Assembly (NCBI RefSeq): GCF_003144195.1
Contig: NW_020290054.1
Coordinates: forward strand, 1 to 64,000
Length of the DNA stretch: 64,000 nt
Direction of reading: 5' to 3'
Source: Ceraceosorus guamensis
Lineage: Eukaryota; Basidiomycota; Exobasidiomycetes; Ceraceosorales; Ceraceosoraceae
Positions 34,069 through 46,356 of this stretch are shown piece after piece (the first letter of the stretch is position 1; each line of letters starts with the position of its first letter). The translations under genes and the position numbers were made by a program. The notes under the pieces were generated by a model. That model was not told the DNA's origin, did not search any database, and saw only the letters and a list, made by a program, of their open reading frames with translations.

Positions 34069-34638
34069 GATGAGTCGATGTCACGCTAAGCGTCTGCAAA
34101 GCAAGCCCGACAAAATCTGGATGGTTGCAGGATGAAACGATAAGGTGCTATGACCGACTCGGCTCTGTTCAGCCGTGATATTTGATAAGCTGGGAATGAG
34201 TGGCCAAGCCCAGTCACGAGTGCACGGTGAAAGACAAATCAATGCCAAGTCATAGTCCAGTGAGTGGAGAGCGAGCGAGCCATCACAGGTCGGGGCTCAC
34301 GTAGGCGCACAGCCTATTATATATGCGTCACGCGGAGCACGGAACTTCTTTTGGCGGCGAGCGTTCCGCTGCTGCGCGGAGGCCCTCTGATGCACACTTT
34401 ACGCGTGATCCCGACGCGTGAGCGAGCCACTCTCCACAGCTTGGACGGATGCTCTTTCAGAAATCAATCCTTCAAACCAACACATCAACACCTCTGACAC
34501 ACCCCCTCCCTCTCTTTCTCTCTCTGGCTCTCTTTCCTCGCATCTTGGGGCTCGGAACGTTTCAGTAGAGCTCTTCGTTCACCGAGACAATACAATCCGA
34601 CGCGGTGATTGCAACGCCTGGCGTTCTTCGTTGCCACC
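34069..34638. other. Divergent promoter of the cupin gene and MPH1
   Basis: About 0.57 kb between divergent starts. It contains AGTCACGAGT at 34212-34221, 144 nt from the cupin ATG, and an AT-rich TATATAT at 34318-34324 that could serve either direction. A CT-rich run at about 34499-34530 lies in the MPH1 leader. Confidence 0.55.
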
Positions 34639-37600
34639 ATGTCGAGCGCCGTTGCGGGAGCTGCCAACGAACATGTCGCAGATACCGACGACTTTGACTT
34701 TGGGGACGGAGACGATTTTGAGTTGGACGAGTCGGCGCTGCTTGCTATTGAGGCGGAAGCGAATTCCATGAGAGCCGCCGGACCCTCCAAGCCCAGAGCT
34801 CCACCCTCAGCGCCAGCCCTTCCTTGCACACCCAAGAGAGCAGCCACCTTGCCACGACGCTTGACTCAGACGTCTGGACGTGCATTACTTGCCTTCGAAA
34901 CGCCCTTGGTTCCTCGCCGTGCCGCGTTCCTCGCCGACGATCACATGCAGCCGACACCACCGACTTCTTCGCCTCACTCCAACTTTGGCACGGGGAGCCA
35001 AAGCTCGTCAAGCAGGCGTCGGTCACAAAGTCCGCGAGAAGATTTGAGCATGGCGCCGCCAGCAAAGCCGCCAAGCAGTAGCATTCAAGAGGTCAGCTTC
35101 AACGCCGGTCCAGATCAGGCGAAAGGCAAAGAAAGAGCACAATTGGACTTTGACGACTTTGACGAAGACGGGGACGCGTCTCTATGGGATGATGCGCTAC
35201 TACGGGGTGTGGATGCGATCGAGGCGAATCTGAAAGTGGGCGGAAGCGCGCAAGCAGTCAGTGATTGCGAGGCCCATATCGCTGCCCGATCTACGATGCG
35301 GCAGAGAGATCTGTTCGGACAAATCGTCGAAGATTTGCCTCCTCAATCGACCAATCGAGAATGGGACAAGGACGCGTACATGAGGGCAGCCGGCTTTGGT
35401 GGGTCTTCTGTGGGCGTGCTCTCTCAGACTGCGGGGCAGAGCTCCAGTGCGAGCAAGACGGGCCCGCGCGTCGCAAAGACCAAGCAATGGGATCGGACCG
35501 CGTACGCTAAGACGGGTCGACGCTACCGCAAAGATACAGAAGCGATGCGGCGCAAGAAGAATGGCCTACCAGTGCCCGAAGACGACGAGGAAGGCCAAGT
35601 GGACTGGGACAACGCAAGACCGTATGAACCTGCCAACGAGGCAAGAGACGTCATTCCGGAGCTGCAGCCTATGAAACTCCGCATCGATGAGGAAGCTGCA
35701 AAGGAGTGGATCTATCCTACTAATAAGGAGAAGCGAAGTTATCAATTCGACATCGTGCAGAAAGCTCTGTACAGCAACACACTGGTCGCATTGCCGACCG
35801 GTCTCGGCAAAACCTTCATCGCTGCCGTCGTAATCCTCAACTACTTCAATTGGTTCCCGGACGGCAAGATCATCTTCGTGGCTCCTACGCGACAGCTGGT
35901 AGCACAGCAGCAATATGCCTGCCACCGTATATGTGGTCTACCCTGGGAAACGGCCGTTGAGCTCACAGGAGCGACCAAAAGGGGCTTAAGAAACGATCAG
36001 TGGGAGACGAAGCGCATCTTCTACATGACACCGCAATGCTTCGAGAACGACCTTTGCTCGTCGGCCGTGGATGCACGCGATGTTTGTTGCGTAGTGGTCG
36101 ATGAGGCCCATCGCGCCACAGGCAACTATGCTTATGGCAATGTCATAAGGTACTTGACTCAGAGGAACCCATATTTCAGAATTCTAGCCTTGACGGCCAC
36201 GCCTGGCAACAAGAGCGAGAAGGTGCAAGAAGTGGTCGACAACCTGCACATCAGCCACATCGAAATCAGAACGGAGGAAGCCATTGACATTAGGACTTAC
36301 ATTCACAAGAAGGTGCGAGAACGGAGACCTCGTTTCCGTTGATAGCTGGCGACACTAACGAGCCCTTCTGTCTGCAGCACGAGCATCCCGTCCTCGTGCC
36401 AATGCGAGATGAAGCCTCGGAGGTCCAGGCGGCCTGGGCAAAGCTGATGATAGTGAGATGCACGTGCTCGCACGCCAATTGACGTGTCTCATGTATCGCT
36501 ACTCAATTCCTTCTCTATCCGACAGCCTGTCGTCGATCCGCTCTTCAAGGCGCGCTTAATACACAGTGCAGACCCCGTGTCACTGCACCCCTTCGCTTTG
36601 ATAAGCGCCGGCAGGAATCCCGGCAACAAGCCGATCTTCGCTAAGAATGGTTCTCTTCGCGGAAAACTTGGAACACTCCAGGCTATGGCCGCTGCCATGC
36701 AGCTGCTCAACGAGCACTCAATCACCATGTTCCGCACGCGCGTGCAAGACTTCGCCGCGAAGAAGCGACCGGGCATCAATCAAGACTCTGCCGAGTTCAA
36801 ACGCTTCCGAATACAGCTCGACAGCCTCGATCAGACACCGGAAAACATGCTGCATCCGAAGATGATGTACTTGCGGGACGTCGTCAAGGCTCACTTTGTT
36901 GCAGAGCAAGAGCAGGGCCGCAGCAGCGACACTCGTGTCATGATCTTTTGCTCGTACCGAGAATGCGTGAAGGAGATCGTCGAGTTTCTGAACACGATCG
37001 ACGATATCAAGGCTGTACAATTCATCGGCCAGTCGGCAGATCGCACAGGTGGCAGTGGCATGAATCAGAAAGCCCAGGAAAAGGTGAGTGCAGTCAGGCT
37101 TAGCATGAGTACGTGGAGGGCTGATCGCCGCGCTCAATCCGAACGAGAAGATCATTTTCCAATACCGGCAAGGCTACTACAATGTGCTAGTCGCCACTTC
37201 AATCGGCGAGGAAGGCCTCGACATTGGAGAAGTTGACCTGATCGTGTGCTACGAAGCTGTCAAAGATTCGGTCCGCATGGTGAGCAGATAGAGCGCAGAG
37301 CTCCCCAGTCCAGCCCTGCAACTCATTGCGCTTTGCTCTCAACAGTTGCAACGTGTCGGCCGCACGGGACGCAAGCGTGATGGCAAAATAGTCGTGCTCA
37401 TGTCAGAGGGGCGTGAGGAGAAGCTTTGGGCCCAGTCCAAGGACAATTACAAATCCGTTCAGAAAGACATCACCAGAGGCCTTAACTTGGAGCTCTTCGG
37501 CGACGTTCCAAGATTGGTGCCTAAGCACATCAAGCCCACTGTCGTCATGCGTGATGTCGAACAACCCGACTTTATTCCTGGAGCGGTAGACCTCGCTCAG

Positions 37601-39447
37601 ACTTCGAGCAACGCCATCAAGTCTGCTGCGAAGAACGGCAAGGATAAAGGCAAGAACAAACGCGTTGCCGAAGACATGCCTGAAGGTGCTTTGATGAACT
37701 TCATTGCAGCAAGCGAGTTGCGAAAGGATGGCAAGCTCAAGCGAAAAAGCTCTGGATCGGCGAAGACTATCCGACGCAAAAGCGGAGGTAAGAGAAGAGA
37801 TACAAGTTCATCAGAAGAATCACCGCATGAGAGGATAGCAGCGGCCCCAGCTTTGGCTCTGTCCGACGACTCAGACGACGATCTTCTTGCTGGTGGCATC
37901 GACTTTCGGTCGGCTGCCACGGCCACAAAGAGGACGAATGGCCAAGGACCCAAAGGGATAATGACGGCTACTTCGCTACAGGGTTCAGCCAGTCACCCTA
38001 AAGGCCGCAGGCTCGGCGTTCGACGCCAGCCATCTAGCGCTGCATTGCTCTCTTCACCTCTTTGCAATTCTCTGGTCGCCAATGCAGCGGGACTGCCTGA
38101 CGGCAACGACCAGCGTGCTTTTGCGCTCGCTTCTGGAGGCGAAACGCTGCACCACACGCGAGCCAAGCAAGATTGCTGCCCATCCAGTTCGCCAGCCCAA
38201 ACCGGATGTGGTATTGGCAAGCCGCATCCTTTGGTGGCAGCGCTGTTGGAGCAGCATGTCGCTAGCAGAGATGACGAGAGTGCGCCCCAGGATGCGATAG
38301 AAGCTGCCGACGCGGCGATGCTCGTGGACGGCGGCACATCCGATGTGGAAGACAGCTTTGATGATCTTGAGCCGCTCCCGCTTTTGAGCACTCAGAATTC
38401 AGTGAGCGTTCTCGACGCACCTCCGTTGCCAGCAGCCCCAGCCATTAGAAGCGCGCCGAAATCGGCTTTCGACAGTGGCAAAGGGGCAACTACACGCACG
38501 CAAGGCGACTCGACAAAAAATGCCTTGCTGACTTCGGACGACACACCATTCAAACCTCAGGTGCGGCGTTTCCCGGCCCGGCCTAGTGCCCCTGGCTCGT
38601 CACCTCTCCAAATGCCGCCTCCCGCCGCAAGACCCAAGAAACGCCTTCGTCGGGGCGTGGTGGGGTGCGACTCTGATCAGCCTGATGCAGGAGATGGAAT
38701 TGTTTGCAAGGATCGACCTTGTGGAGGGAGAGCGTCCTCCTCGAAGCCGGCTGCAGCGGACAGCCGTGCCGTTTGTCAGGCGAACGGGCCAAAGAAACAC
38801 AAGAGGCAGAAGAAGCGCATCTCGAACTCGCCTACCAGCCGGATGCTCTTTCGCCGGTCCGCAGAGCGTGACACGGATGAAGAGATCCACCGTGAGCTTG
38901 ACGAGAACGACGAGGGTCTGGACACCGAAGACGACGCGGACTCGAGCGACCGCGAGCATGTGGGTCACTTTCAGCCCACCCAGGCTCCTCGAGGCTACAA
39001 TCAACAAGCAATGTACGCGCAATCGCTGCTGTGAGTCGATACGTCGCAAGGGTGCCCGTGATACGAAGCGATCAAGCTGACCTATGGAAGGCTTTCACTG
39101 GCGCAGGACGCAAGCCGCGCCAAAAATGGGCCTGGATCGCCCGCAGCGCAAAGCAGAGTTCTATGGTGGTCGCTACGGAGCGCTTGCCTCCGACGAGCAC
39201 GAAGAGTCTCCGATCCGCGTAGCGCGAGGGTCGCACCGCCAGCGCCGAGAGATCGAGAGCACGCATGCTGAAGAGCCAAGTGATTCCGAGGACAATTACG
39301 AACTCGGCTCCTTCATCGTCTCGGATCATGAGCAAGTGAGTGCTAGACGCTGCAATTCGTTTGCAGCTCATGCGCTGACTGCTACCCAATCCAAAGATCG
39401 AGATGGCGAGCTCGAGCCAAAGACTTCCCCAGACTAGCTCCCAATGA
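34639..39447 (+). CDS. MPH1: ATP-dependent DNA helicase Mph1 (FANCM-like)
   Basis: SF2 helicase that remodels forks and dissociates D-loops, limiting crossovers; nuclear. Seven exons: 34639-36312, 36378-36452, 36526-37083, 37151-37279, 37346-39030, 39107-39335, 39397-39447 (1466 aa). Motifs: [10 protein letters not shown] (Q-like), Walker A LPTGLGKT (385-392), [14 protein letters not shown] at 488-491, [55 protein letters not shown] and [13 protein letters not shown]. The N-terminal ~340 residues are acidic and low in complexity; the C-terminal ~560 are charged and Ser-rich, ending with [13 protein letters not shown]. The ATG at 34639 follows a CACC context. The exon 3/4 boundary was chosen at AAG|ATC because other acceptors break the frame. 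Longer than yeast Mph1 (993 aa), closer to other basidiomycete versions. Confidence 0.95.
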
Positions 39448-40046
39448 CGTTCCTCTTCACTTGCGCATCCACGTCCAATGACGGAGCGAGACCTCTTCCC
39501 TTTCAACTGCGTTCGCACTCTGCTCCTCCAGGTCAATGCAATGTCACCATCGCAGGCGCGTGCAGAATCGAGAGGTTTTCTTGTCTATTGAGACAAGCCT
39601 GATGTATATTGCTCAAAGCGCGTGGTGTGAAGCCATGAGACGCTCCATTGAAGCCACAGAGGTTGGCGTAGGCACAAGCTGTCTACAGTTAGTGGCCATT
39701 ACCTCCCTTGAGAGCTGGAAGAGAAATCGGCAATGAGCGTCAGCAACATGCAACTGTGACGCGACACAGGCGCAAGAGGTCGCCGCGCGAGTCGACGCAA
39801 CGTTCTCGGTGAGATGCTTCCAACGAGTGGCTGGGCGCCCCTCAGAATTGCCTGCACGCATGCGTCTCTGTTCCGAGCCCGGAGCTGCTTTCCTATGTCA
39901 CAATGACCTCTGCGAATCGCAGCTGTCGACGGCTTGGCGTACTCCTTGCTGTAATCCAACGTCGCTTCGAAGCTGCGAGCCCAACATCGCTGACACAGAG
40001 GAAAGCATTTGGCCTTTGGATACCTGCTCGCCTGACAGCCGCCATT
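39448..40046. other. Convergent spacer between MPH1 and ATP18
   Basis: About 0.6 kb. It holds 3' UTRs and possibly a short last exon of ATP18; nothing else recognised. Confidence 0.5.
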
Positions 40047-40404
40047 CTACCGCACCACCATACTCTGAGGCGTGACTATGACTATGCTCCAACAGCAGAC
40101 CAAGCAGCGCGAGCTACACGCACCGTAAGGGTTCTTGGGGTCCTTCTTGGCCTCGGGAGTGGAGACTGCAGCATCCTGGAGGTAGTTGATGCCAGCGTAG
40201 ACGATGACGCCAGCCGTCAGGAAAGGCCACAGAGGGCGAATGATGGGAGTTGGGTAGCTGCGAGGCAGGTGCGATCGGATCGAGTCAGTTCAGTTCCCTA
40301 CACATGGAGCTTGCAAAGCGCCCGAAGCAAGCTATGCCGCATGGAGTTGTGCGAGGCTAATGCTGAAGCGAGACGAGAGACACTCACGCGCGGTAGCCGA
40401 ACAT
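40047..40404 (-). CDS. ATP18: Mitochondrial ATP synthase subunit i/j (Atp18)
   Basis: Small single-span subunit of the F1Fo-ATP synthase in the inner mitochondrial membrane, associated with the dimer interface. Exon 1 is 40404-40388 (MFGYR and part of Ala); exon 2 starts at 40257. The joined sequence MFGYRAYPTPIIRPLWPFLT, then AGVIVYAGINYLQDAA and KKDPKNPYG matches the family, with one transmembrane helix (about residues 16-34). Most homologues end about 10 residues after NPY. Read straight on, the frame here gives 75 aa and stops at 40047-40049, but a GTGCGT donor directly after NPY suggests a third exon I could not place, so the last ~30 residues are doubtful. Intron 1 is 130 nt. Confidence 0.78.
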
Positions 40405-43400
40405 TTTGGGCAGCTATGATATGTTGAAAATTGCGGTGTTGATGGTCTTTTGCGCGATTCCAATACAATGGAACTGCTGTGAATGTCAGGATGTGCGTCA
40501 GCGCAGTTGGAGGCGATGCCTCGCCTTGGCGGAGGTCGCGCTGTGTGGGAGTGAGTCAAGCCCACGACGCGATCGGACGTGCTGTGCGTCCGTGCTACTC
40601 GAGACCACGTGGCTGTAAGACCCAGATTACCATCACGTGATGCTCGGGCCTCGGCCACCGCTCAGGCAGGCCGTTGTTCTCCAAGGTTCAAGATTCATCA
40701 AGATTCAAGATTAGTGATCCATCTCACAGTTCACTGAACTTGCGGCACCAGACTCGAGCACAAAAAGACAGAACATGCGCCGGTTGTCAAGGTACTTGTA
40801 CTTGTGAGTAACAGACATCGCAGACTGTTGAGAGAGAAGAGTGTCTCATCGAGCCCGCCCGGCGATTGACGTGATCGCGTGTACTCACCACACTGAAGAC
40901 TCATGACTCCACACTGGACACTCATCAAATCAGTTCGTAGTTTCCTCGACGAGTCCTGAACTCGATCGAGGAGTTGCGCTTCTACGCTTCGACTGCTCAT
41001 GGAACCAGCTCGAAGCTGTCCAATGACACCTGTGTTCGGTGCTTGTTGACTTGATGACCGCGAGCTCATCATCCATCTGAAGGCGCACAAGATTCACATT
41101 TGATGGCGATTTTCGTAAGCGTGTCGCGCAGCGGGCGATGCTCCTTAAATCGAGCAGCGGTTCGCAACGCATATTCCCGGGTCACGGTACCCGAGACCCG
41201 AATCCGACTATCGCAAAACACACTCATGGCTCCAGTTACACACATGCACATACATTAGGTGGGTGCTATTTTGATACCTGCTGAACTCTTGGACTGCCAC
41301 CGGGTGAACGTACTTCTCTCAAGCTATGCTGGCGTGATCGCCGCGTTGTGTCAGACACATGCACTTTCGAAGGGAGCAATCGAGGCAAGGAGGGTCGGTC
41401 CCCCGAAATCGATGGGAGGACCCTGTGATCCGGTCCTATATACATACGCGTACAGGTTCAAGATTTGTGGGTCGTACGGCGGCTGCAGCAACGCCGGTGA
41501 CGCAGACGCGTGACGCTTTATACTGTACCTGTACCAGTGCATATGTCCAGCAGGTTGAGATCTACGCGCGTCTGCTGGTGAGACACAAGCCACTCGGCGT
41601 TCACCGGAAGGGCAATTCAGACCGGGCCTCGCCGGCCGGAATGACGAACATACCGCTGCAGCCAACGTTGGCACCGCCGCTGTGGCCGTCTAACACCGGT
41701 CGCACTCATGACTCGCATACCAATCAAGCCTTCATACGCATCTGATGTAGCGACGTGCTCATCGAGTGTAATCACATCAGACCATCTAGCCTGCTCACGG
41801 ACTCCTGCCCCACCCAATCGTGAAGGATTGATCAATCGAAAATGATCTGGGAACGGATGTATTCGGGCGGCCTTCCAGATCACCGCGCGCTTTGTACCGT
41901 CGCAAGAACGCTGCTGTATGCTGCTCGCTGCATTCACGGTTGGACCGGGAATCAGCAACACGATGACGGACGATCTTGCAGCTCGCAGCAATTAAGGAAC
42001 GTGTCACCTGAGCACCCACGCACACACCACCATCGGCTGCGCATGCACCAGAGTTGGGAAACCGAAGAGGTTGCCGAAGAAGGCTTGCGTGCGCGTGCGC
42101 GTGCGCGTGCTTAGCCGTGGCAATGTGAATGTGATCGTGAATGGAGCCCAAGCACCAAGTCACGAGTGGCTTGACAACGGCCGAATCTGTGTGCGGTGGG
42201 ACGAAAGCGTTTGAGGTGTGTGGGCTGGTTCCCTAGATTCGAGTCAGCGCACACGCCATGGCGAAGTGAATGATACCGCCGGTCTGGGCCCAAGCGCGCA
42301 GCCCGCTCGCGAGAGGTGTTGCTGGTGTGCATCTGTGCTGTCTAGGCATGGCGCATGAGCTTCGCGCTGCCAAGTCTGTAAGGCTGACGTGATTCAGGGG
42401 ATTCACACTTTCGCTGCGCACAGCAAGGTCGAAATGCGAAGGTTTGCTCATGTATCAGCAGTCTGAGTCACGAGTTGCGCATCTCGGCGTTTGTCTGCAT
42501 CTCAGCAAAGGTGGTAAACTCCGCCGCCGCGGCGATACTTTTGACTCGCGATTGACTCGCGATTTGCGACTATTGCTGGATGCATGGCTGATTTGATTAG
42601 GATTTAGGGGTCCCTTGCGCCACAGCTGCATTCACGATTGCATCAAGACAGGCATGCTGCAAACGCGGACGCGGACGCGAACGCAGCAGCAAGACGCGCT
42701 GATGCTGCTGCGCGTACGTGCGCACACAGCAGTTGATGGGTGCGTCCGTGAAAGATGCGGATTGAGACGTCGGCGCTTTGCGAGAAAGATTTCGATGCTG
42801 ACGATGATGACGCGTCGAGAGGAATCACAATCTCGAATCACGAGCACAAGCACAATATCCCCAGCAGCAGCAGCCATGTGCACCATATATGCAAAGGCTC
42901 TTGATCTGGTGTCATGCGTTGATTTCGATCACCTCGGCACCAGCACGCTCACACCTTTTCGCCTTTCCTTCCCGCGGCCCCTGTCTAAACTACTTGATGC
43001 CTCGCGTGTTGCGCAACGGTCATAGACCGGAGTCGGCACAGCTGCGAGCCGAACCGCGAAAGCGTGCAAGGACAAGTCTTATCCGTCGCGATCTGGTGTG
43101 CGAACAGATTGCAAATCTTACTGCTCAGTCGCCGCGTGACTCGTGTGTTGGCGTGACGGACGTTTCAGGAACGGTCCTCTTCCCGATCATGCCGAAGGCT
43201 CGTGAACCGGTGCTGTGTATAGCGCTCCATCCTTGTCGACTTAGCGCGCGTCCGCACAAGGATTTCGCGCTTGTCCAGGACTGCTCACTCAGCACGCAGA
43301 CGGTTGAAAGCTCGATTCTCATCTCATATAAAGTAGCTTGCTCCCTCAAAATTGCCACCACGATACGCCTCAATACATGCACGACCCACACCTCAGCATT

Positions 43401-43595
43401 CATTGCCAGCACTGCCAAAATCGGTCGGACTGATCTTCGTCGAGCATCACGGTCAAAGGCGAACACAGTGCCATCTCCCACTCCCATTTCAGACTATCAA
43501 GCTCATTGGTGGGGCAGCAGTAACCTACAACACTGCAGTCGGTCGTTGACCACAGCGTACCTCATTCTTCCGTCAAATACACCTTCTCGTACAGC
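40405..43595. other. Large intergenic region between ATP18 and an orphan ORF
   Basis: About 3.2 kb without a supportable gene. It includes two AGTCACGAGT copies (42158-42167 and 42466-42475), a (GTGCGC)-type run at 42087-42112, the paired stretch GACTCGCGATT near 42543-42565, and a TATAAA at 43327-43332 before the orphan ORF. Only short, dissimilar ORFs occur. Confidence 0.5.
43327..43332 (+). promoter_or_regulatory. TATA-like box upstream of orphan ORF
   Basis: TATAAA followed by a pyrimidine- and CA-rich leader of about 260 nt before the ATG at 43596. It supports transcription in this direction but does not prove it. Confidence 0.35.
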
Positions 43596-44102
43596 ATGAC
43601 GCTCCTGGAAGTCATTCGCCACAAGAAGCCCTCAGCCTCAAACTCGAGACGCGACTCAGCCGGACACTCGTTGGCGTCACAGCGAGCTCTGCCGCCGCTG
43701 TCGCACTCTCAAGGAACCACGCCAGCCTCTTCGTCTCCCAACTCTCGTCGTTCATCTTACGACTGCGGCTGCGCTCAAGATTCGCCCATTCCAGGTGCCT
43801 ACGTGGTACATTCCCCAACGTGCGACTCGCACCATCAGTCCGGCGTCGCCTCTCACGGGCCGGACTTTAGCAGGCTGAGAAAGTACAGAGGGCCAAACAC
43901 CTCGGCAGGTGCTTGCGCTGTGTACCACAGCGAGCCGGTCGGTAGTCCTCGGACGTCGGAGGAGGTCAAGAACGCGTACCTCGCTAGCCAAGCTACCTCG
44001 GCCAACCGGAATCATCACCATGGTCACAGTCCTAACCTCGCCATGACTCCTCTACCGGAGCCGCACGGTGGGGCTAACAGAATTCAAGCCCAGGCGCACT
44101 GA
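43596..44102 (+). CDS. Hypothetical protein, Ser/His/Pro-rich
   Basis: An intact 168-aa ORF that I do not recognise. It begins MTLLEVIRHKKPSASNSRRD and is rich in Ser, Pro, His and Asn. It has a Cys-His cluster of sorts (YDCGCAQ, PTCDSHHQ, GACAVYHSE) too irregular to call a zinc finger. No signal peptide, membrane segment or catalytic motif is visible. A TATAAA lies 264 nt upstream, and overlapping ORFs on the other strand are shorter. It could be a lineage-specific regulatory protein, or the first exon of a longer gene continuing toward 44.4 kb. The call rests on length and promoter context only. Confidence 0.45.
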   Translation: MTLLEVIRHKKPSASNSRRDSAGHSLASQRALPPLSHSQGTTPASSSPNSRRSSYDCGCAQDSPIPGAYVVHSPTCDSHHQSGVASHGPDFSRLRKYRGPNTSAGACAVYHSEPVGSPRTSEEVKNAYLASQATSANRNHHHGHSPNLAMTPLPEPHGGANRIQAQAH

Positions 44103-44685
44103 ACCCGTTTGCACGACGCAACCCCATCGGTTGGTGCCTCGCTTGGTCTACAATGATGCCAATCCAGCTCATTCTCTTCGGCACACTTCGTCTCGTCCTC
44201 GAAGCCCTACTTCCACCGTCGATCACTCGCCCAACAGACTCGGCACACCGGGACTATGCTTCGGATTAGAGGTTTTTCCTAGTCCATCGTGCCGCATCCT
44301 CCACTTGTGTGCTTCAGCCTGCTGTGCACACGATGACCTTACGCTCAATGATGCGTGAATGGAGTCGTCCAACCTGTCAACCAGGTGAATACTTTGCAGC
44401 TTACCCTCAGGTCAAGACATTCGTGTCAGCAACCTTAGAATACGCGTGCGATCGATCCTTTTTCCTTTTACTCTCGCTCTTGCCCTTTCTCTGGACACAC
44501 CAACATACCCCTCAGTCACCTTTATGTACACCAGATAGATGAGATCTTATAGAGCACACGTCGCAATTGATCACCATTCTCAGTACACGTTTCGAGATCA
44601 ACATTTCGATGTTTGGAAGGCCAATTGATTGGGTGTAGTTATCCGCATTCGTGAGCTACGTGTCTCCTCGCTGTGATCTAGCCAT
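44103..44685. other. Spacer between orphan ORF and DUT1
   Basis: About 0.6 kb between convergent genes. Short ORFs at 44309-44542 read coding-like in part but show no known domain. Confidence 0.45.
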
Positions 44686-45482
44686 CTACGATACGATGAC
44701 GCCTTCAGGGTCTTTGGCTGGCGCCTCAGGGGCAGCGCTGTTCTTGCCGAATCCGCCAGTCGAGCCAAACCCACCAGCGCCTCGCACGGTCGCATCCAAA
44801 TCCTTGAGCGAGAAGAAGCAGACGTCATCAATCAGTCTAGGTTCCAAACGATGTTTGCTTTTGCTCGCACTCACGGCTACTTGCTCCACCTCTGGAGTGG
44901 CGATCCTCTCGATTACGAGTTGAGCTATTCTATCGCCCTCATTGACTAATCGTGTCCAGCAGATGATGCATGAGCGCACTCGCGCGTGCTTTTGTGCGAG
45001 GATCGACGCTCGATACGTCGAGAGAGCATTACTCACTCGTGAAGTCCTCTTCGCTTAGGTTGAAGAGCAAGACGCCCAAAAGACCTCTGTAGTCCGAATC
45101 GATCACTCCTGCTCCCACGTCTATACCATGCTTCGATGCTGTTTGAACATGCAACGACGATGCATCGGTCAGTCGTTGAGCACAGCGAAAGCAACGCGAA
45201 GCCCAGTCCAGTCTAGGAGCGTGACTGACTGACTGACTGACGAACAAACTCACCAAGACCGCTCCTGGGAGCCACTCTTCCATAACATCCCTCGGGAATG
45301 GCCAGTCGGATTCCAGTAGGCACGATGCCCCTTGCTCTAGCCTTCAAGACGGAGCCCTGAGAAGCGTAAAGGTCGTAGCCCGCTGCGAATGCTGAACCTC
45401 GAGTGGGCAGCTTGGCACCTGGATGAGCAGCATCCAGTTGGACCAGAAGCTTGGAAGTGCTCGGAGCGGTGGTAGTGGACAT
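44686..45482 (-). CDS. DUT1: dUTP pyrophosphatase (trimeric dUTPase)
   Basis: Hydrolyses dUTP to dUMP and pyrophosphate, keeping uracil out of DNA and supplying dTMP synthesis. Four exons: 45482-45254, 45138-45037, 44945-44875, 44802-44686 (172 aa). All five trimeric dUTPase motifs are present in order: AGYDLYASQ (1), APRSGLA (2), [20 protein letters not shown] (3, with catalytic Asp and Tyr), [14 protein letters not shown] (4) and [13 protein letters not shown] (5). The chosen start MSTTTAPS gives a normal length; an in-frame ATG at 45545 would add 21 residues, conceivably a mitochondrial leader. Exon 1 breaks inside motif 2, between PRSGL and A. An ACTCGTGACT copy lies 195 nt upstream of the ATG. 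Confidence 0.96.
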
Positions 45483-46356
45483 TTTCAGGACCTTGCTGGG
45501 GGGGAGAGAAGATGCTGCGAGTGGGGATGCGGGTCGGAGTGGCATGTGGTCCGTTTGTAGTTCTCGTTCGAGAGGTGCGCACCGTAATTGTTGCAGGGAA
45601 GCTCCGACTCCTGATTGATGCTTGGTGGACTCGCGGTGAGAAGAGCGCTCAAAGCATAGGATGGCTTGAGGCGCACACTCGTGACTCGCGACTCGTCAGG
45701 GCTTTCTCGTTGCGCCTTTGCTAAAAGTGTTCGAAACACACAACTCAAGGATTTGGCCATGAACTCATTACAAGTCGATCATCAGCAGTCGTGAGCGTGA
45801 TTTATATGAATCGAGCGAATTTGTGTTCCTCTCTACGCGTCGCGTCGAGAAGCCCCGCGGTGACGCGCTTTCCACCGTCGTGCATGGCTGGGCTGGATCG
45901 AGTGATCCACTCGCACGAAAGCTAACAAGAAGGAACGAGGATCGAGCTAGACTAAGCTCGAGAGCTGCGCGCGCAATCATGCATAGAGGCTGATCCACGA
46001 GACAGTCAAAAGGGTCCCGATTGATGACCTACTTACCGCGGACAAAGGATGGCTCAGTGCACTTAGACTGCATTCTGATTGAGTCACTGATTGATTCGAT
46101 TATATTCAAGAGCGCAAGAGATGCGACAGTCGGGCCTGCACGCTACACAGAGAAAGAAGCCTGGCTGCGGCTCACATCTAACTGACTGAGGGGACTCGAC
46201 TGCTCTCCATCTTTGCAACAACCACATCGTCAGCTGCGCTAGCACGGCCCGATCAAGGAAAGCTTGATGGCTATCTCTACAAGTATCATTTCATCCTCGT
46301 CGTCAGTCCATCATACAGAGCTGGCCTCACACACGGCCGGGACGTAGAGCGCTAGA
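45483..46356. other. Divergent promoter of DUT1 and the RNase III-domain gene
   Basis: About 0.9 kb between divergent starts. It holds the ACTCGTGACT motif at 45677-45686. Nothing else recognised. Confidence 0.55.

Noticed and set aside
37084-37150. Frameshift or non-AG acceptor in MPH1 after KAQEK
   Set aside because: An ordinary 67-nt intron with acceptor GAGAAG|ATC restores the frame and gives the expected helicase sequence.
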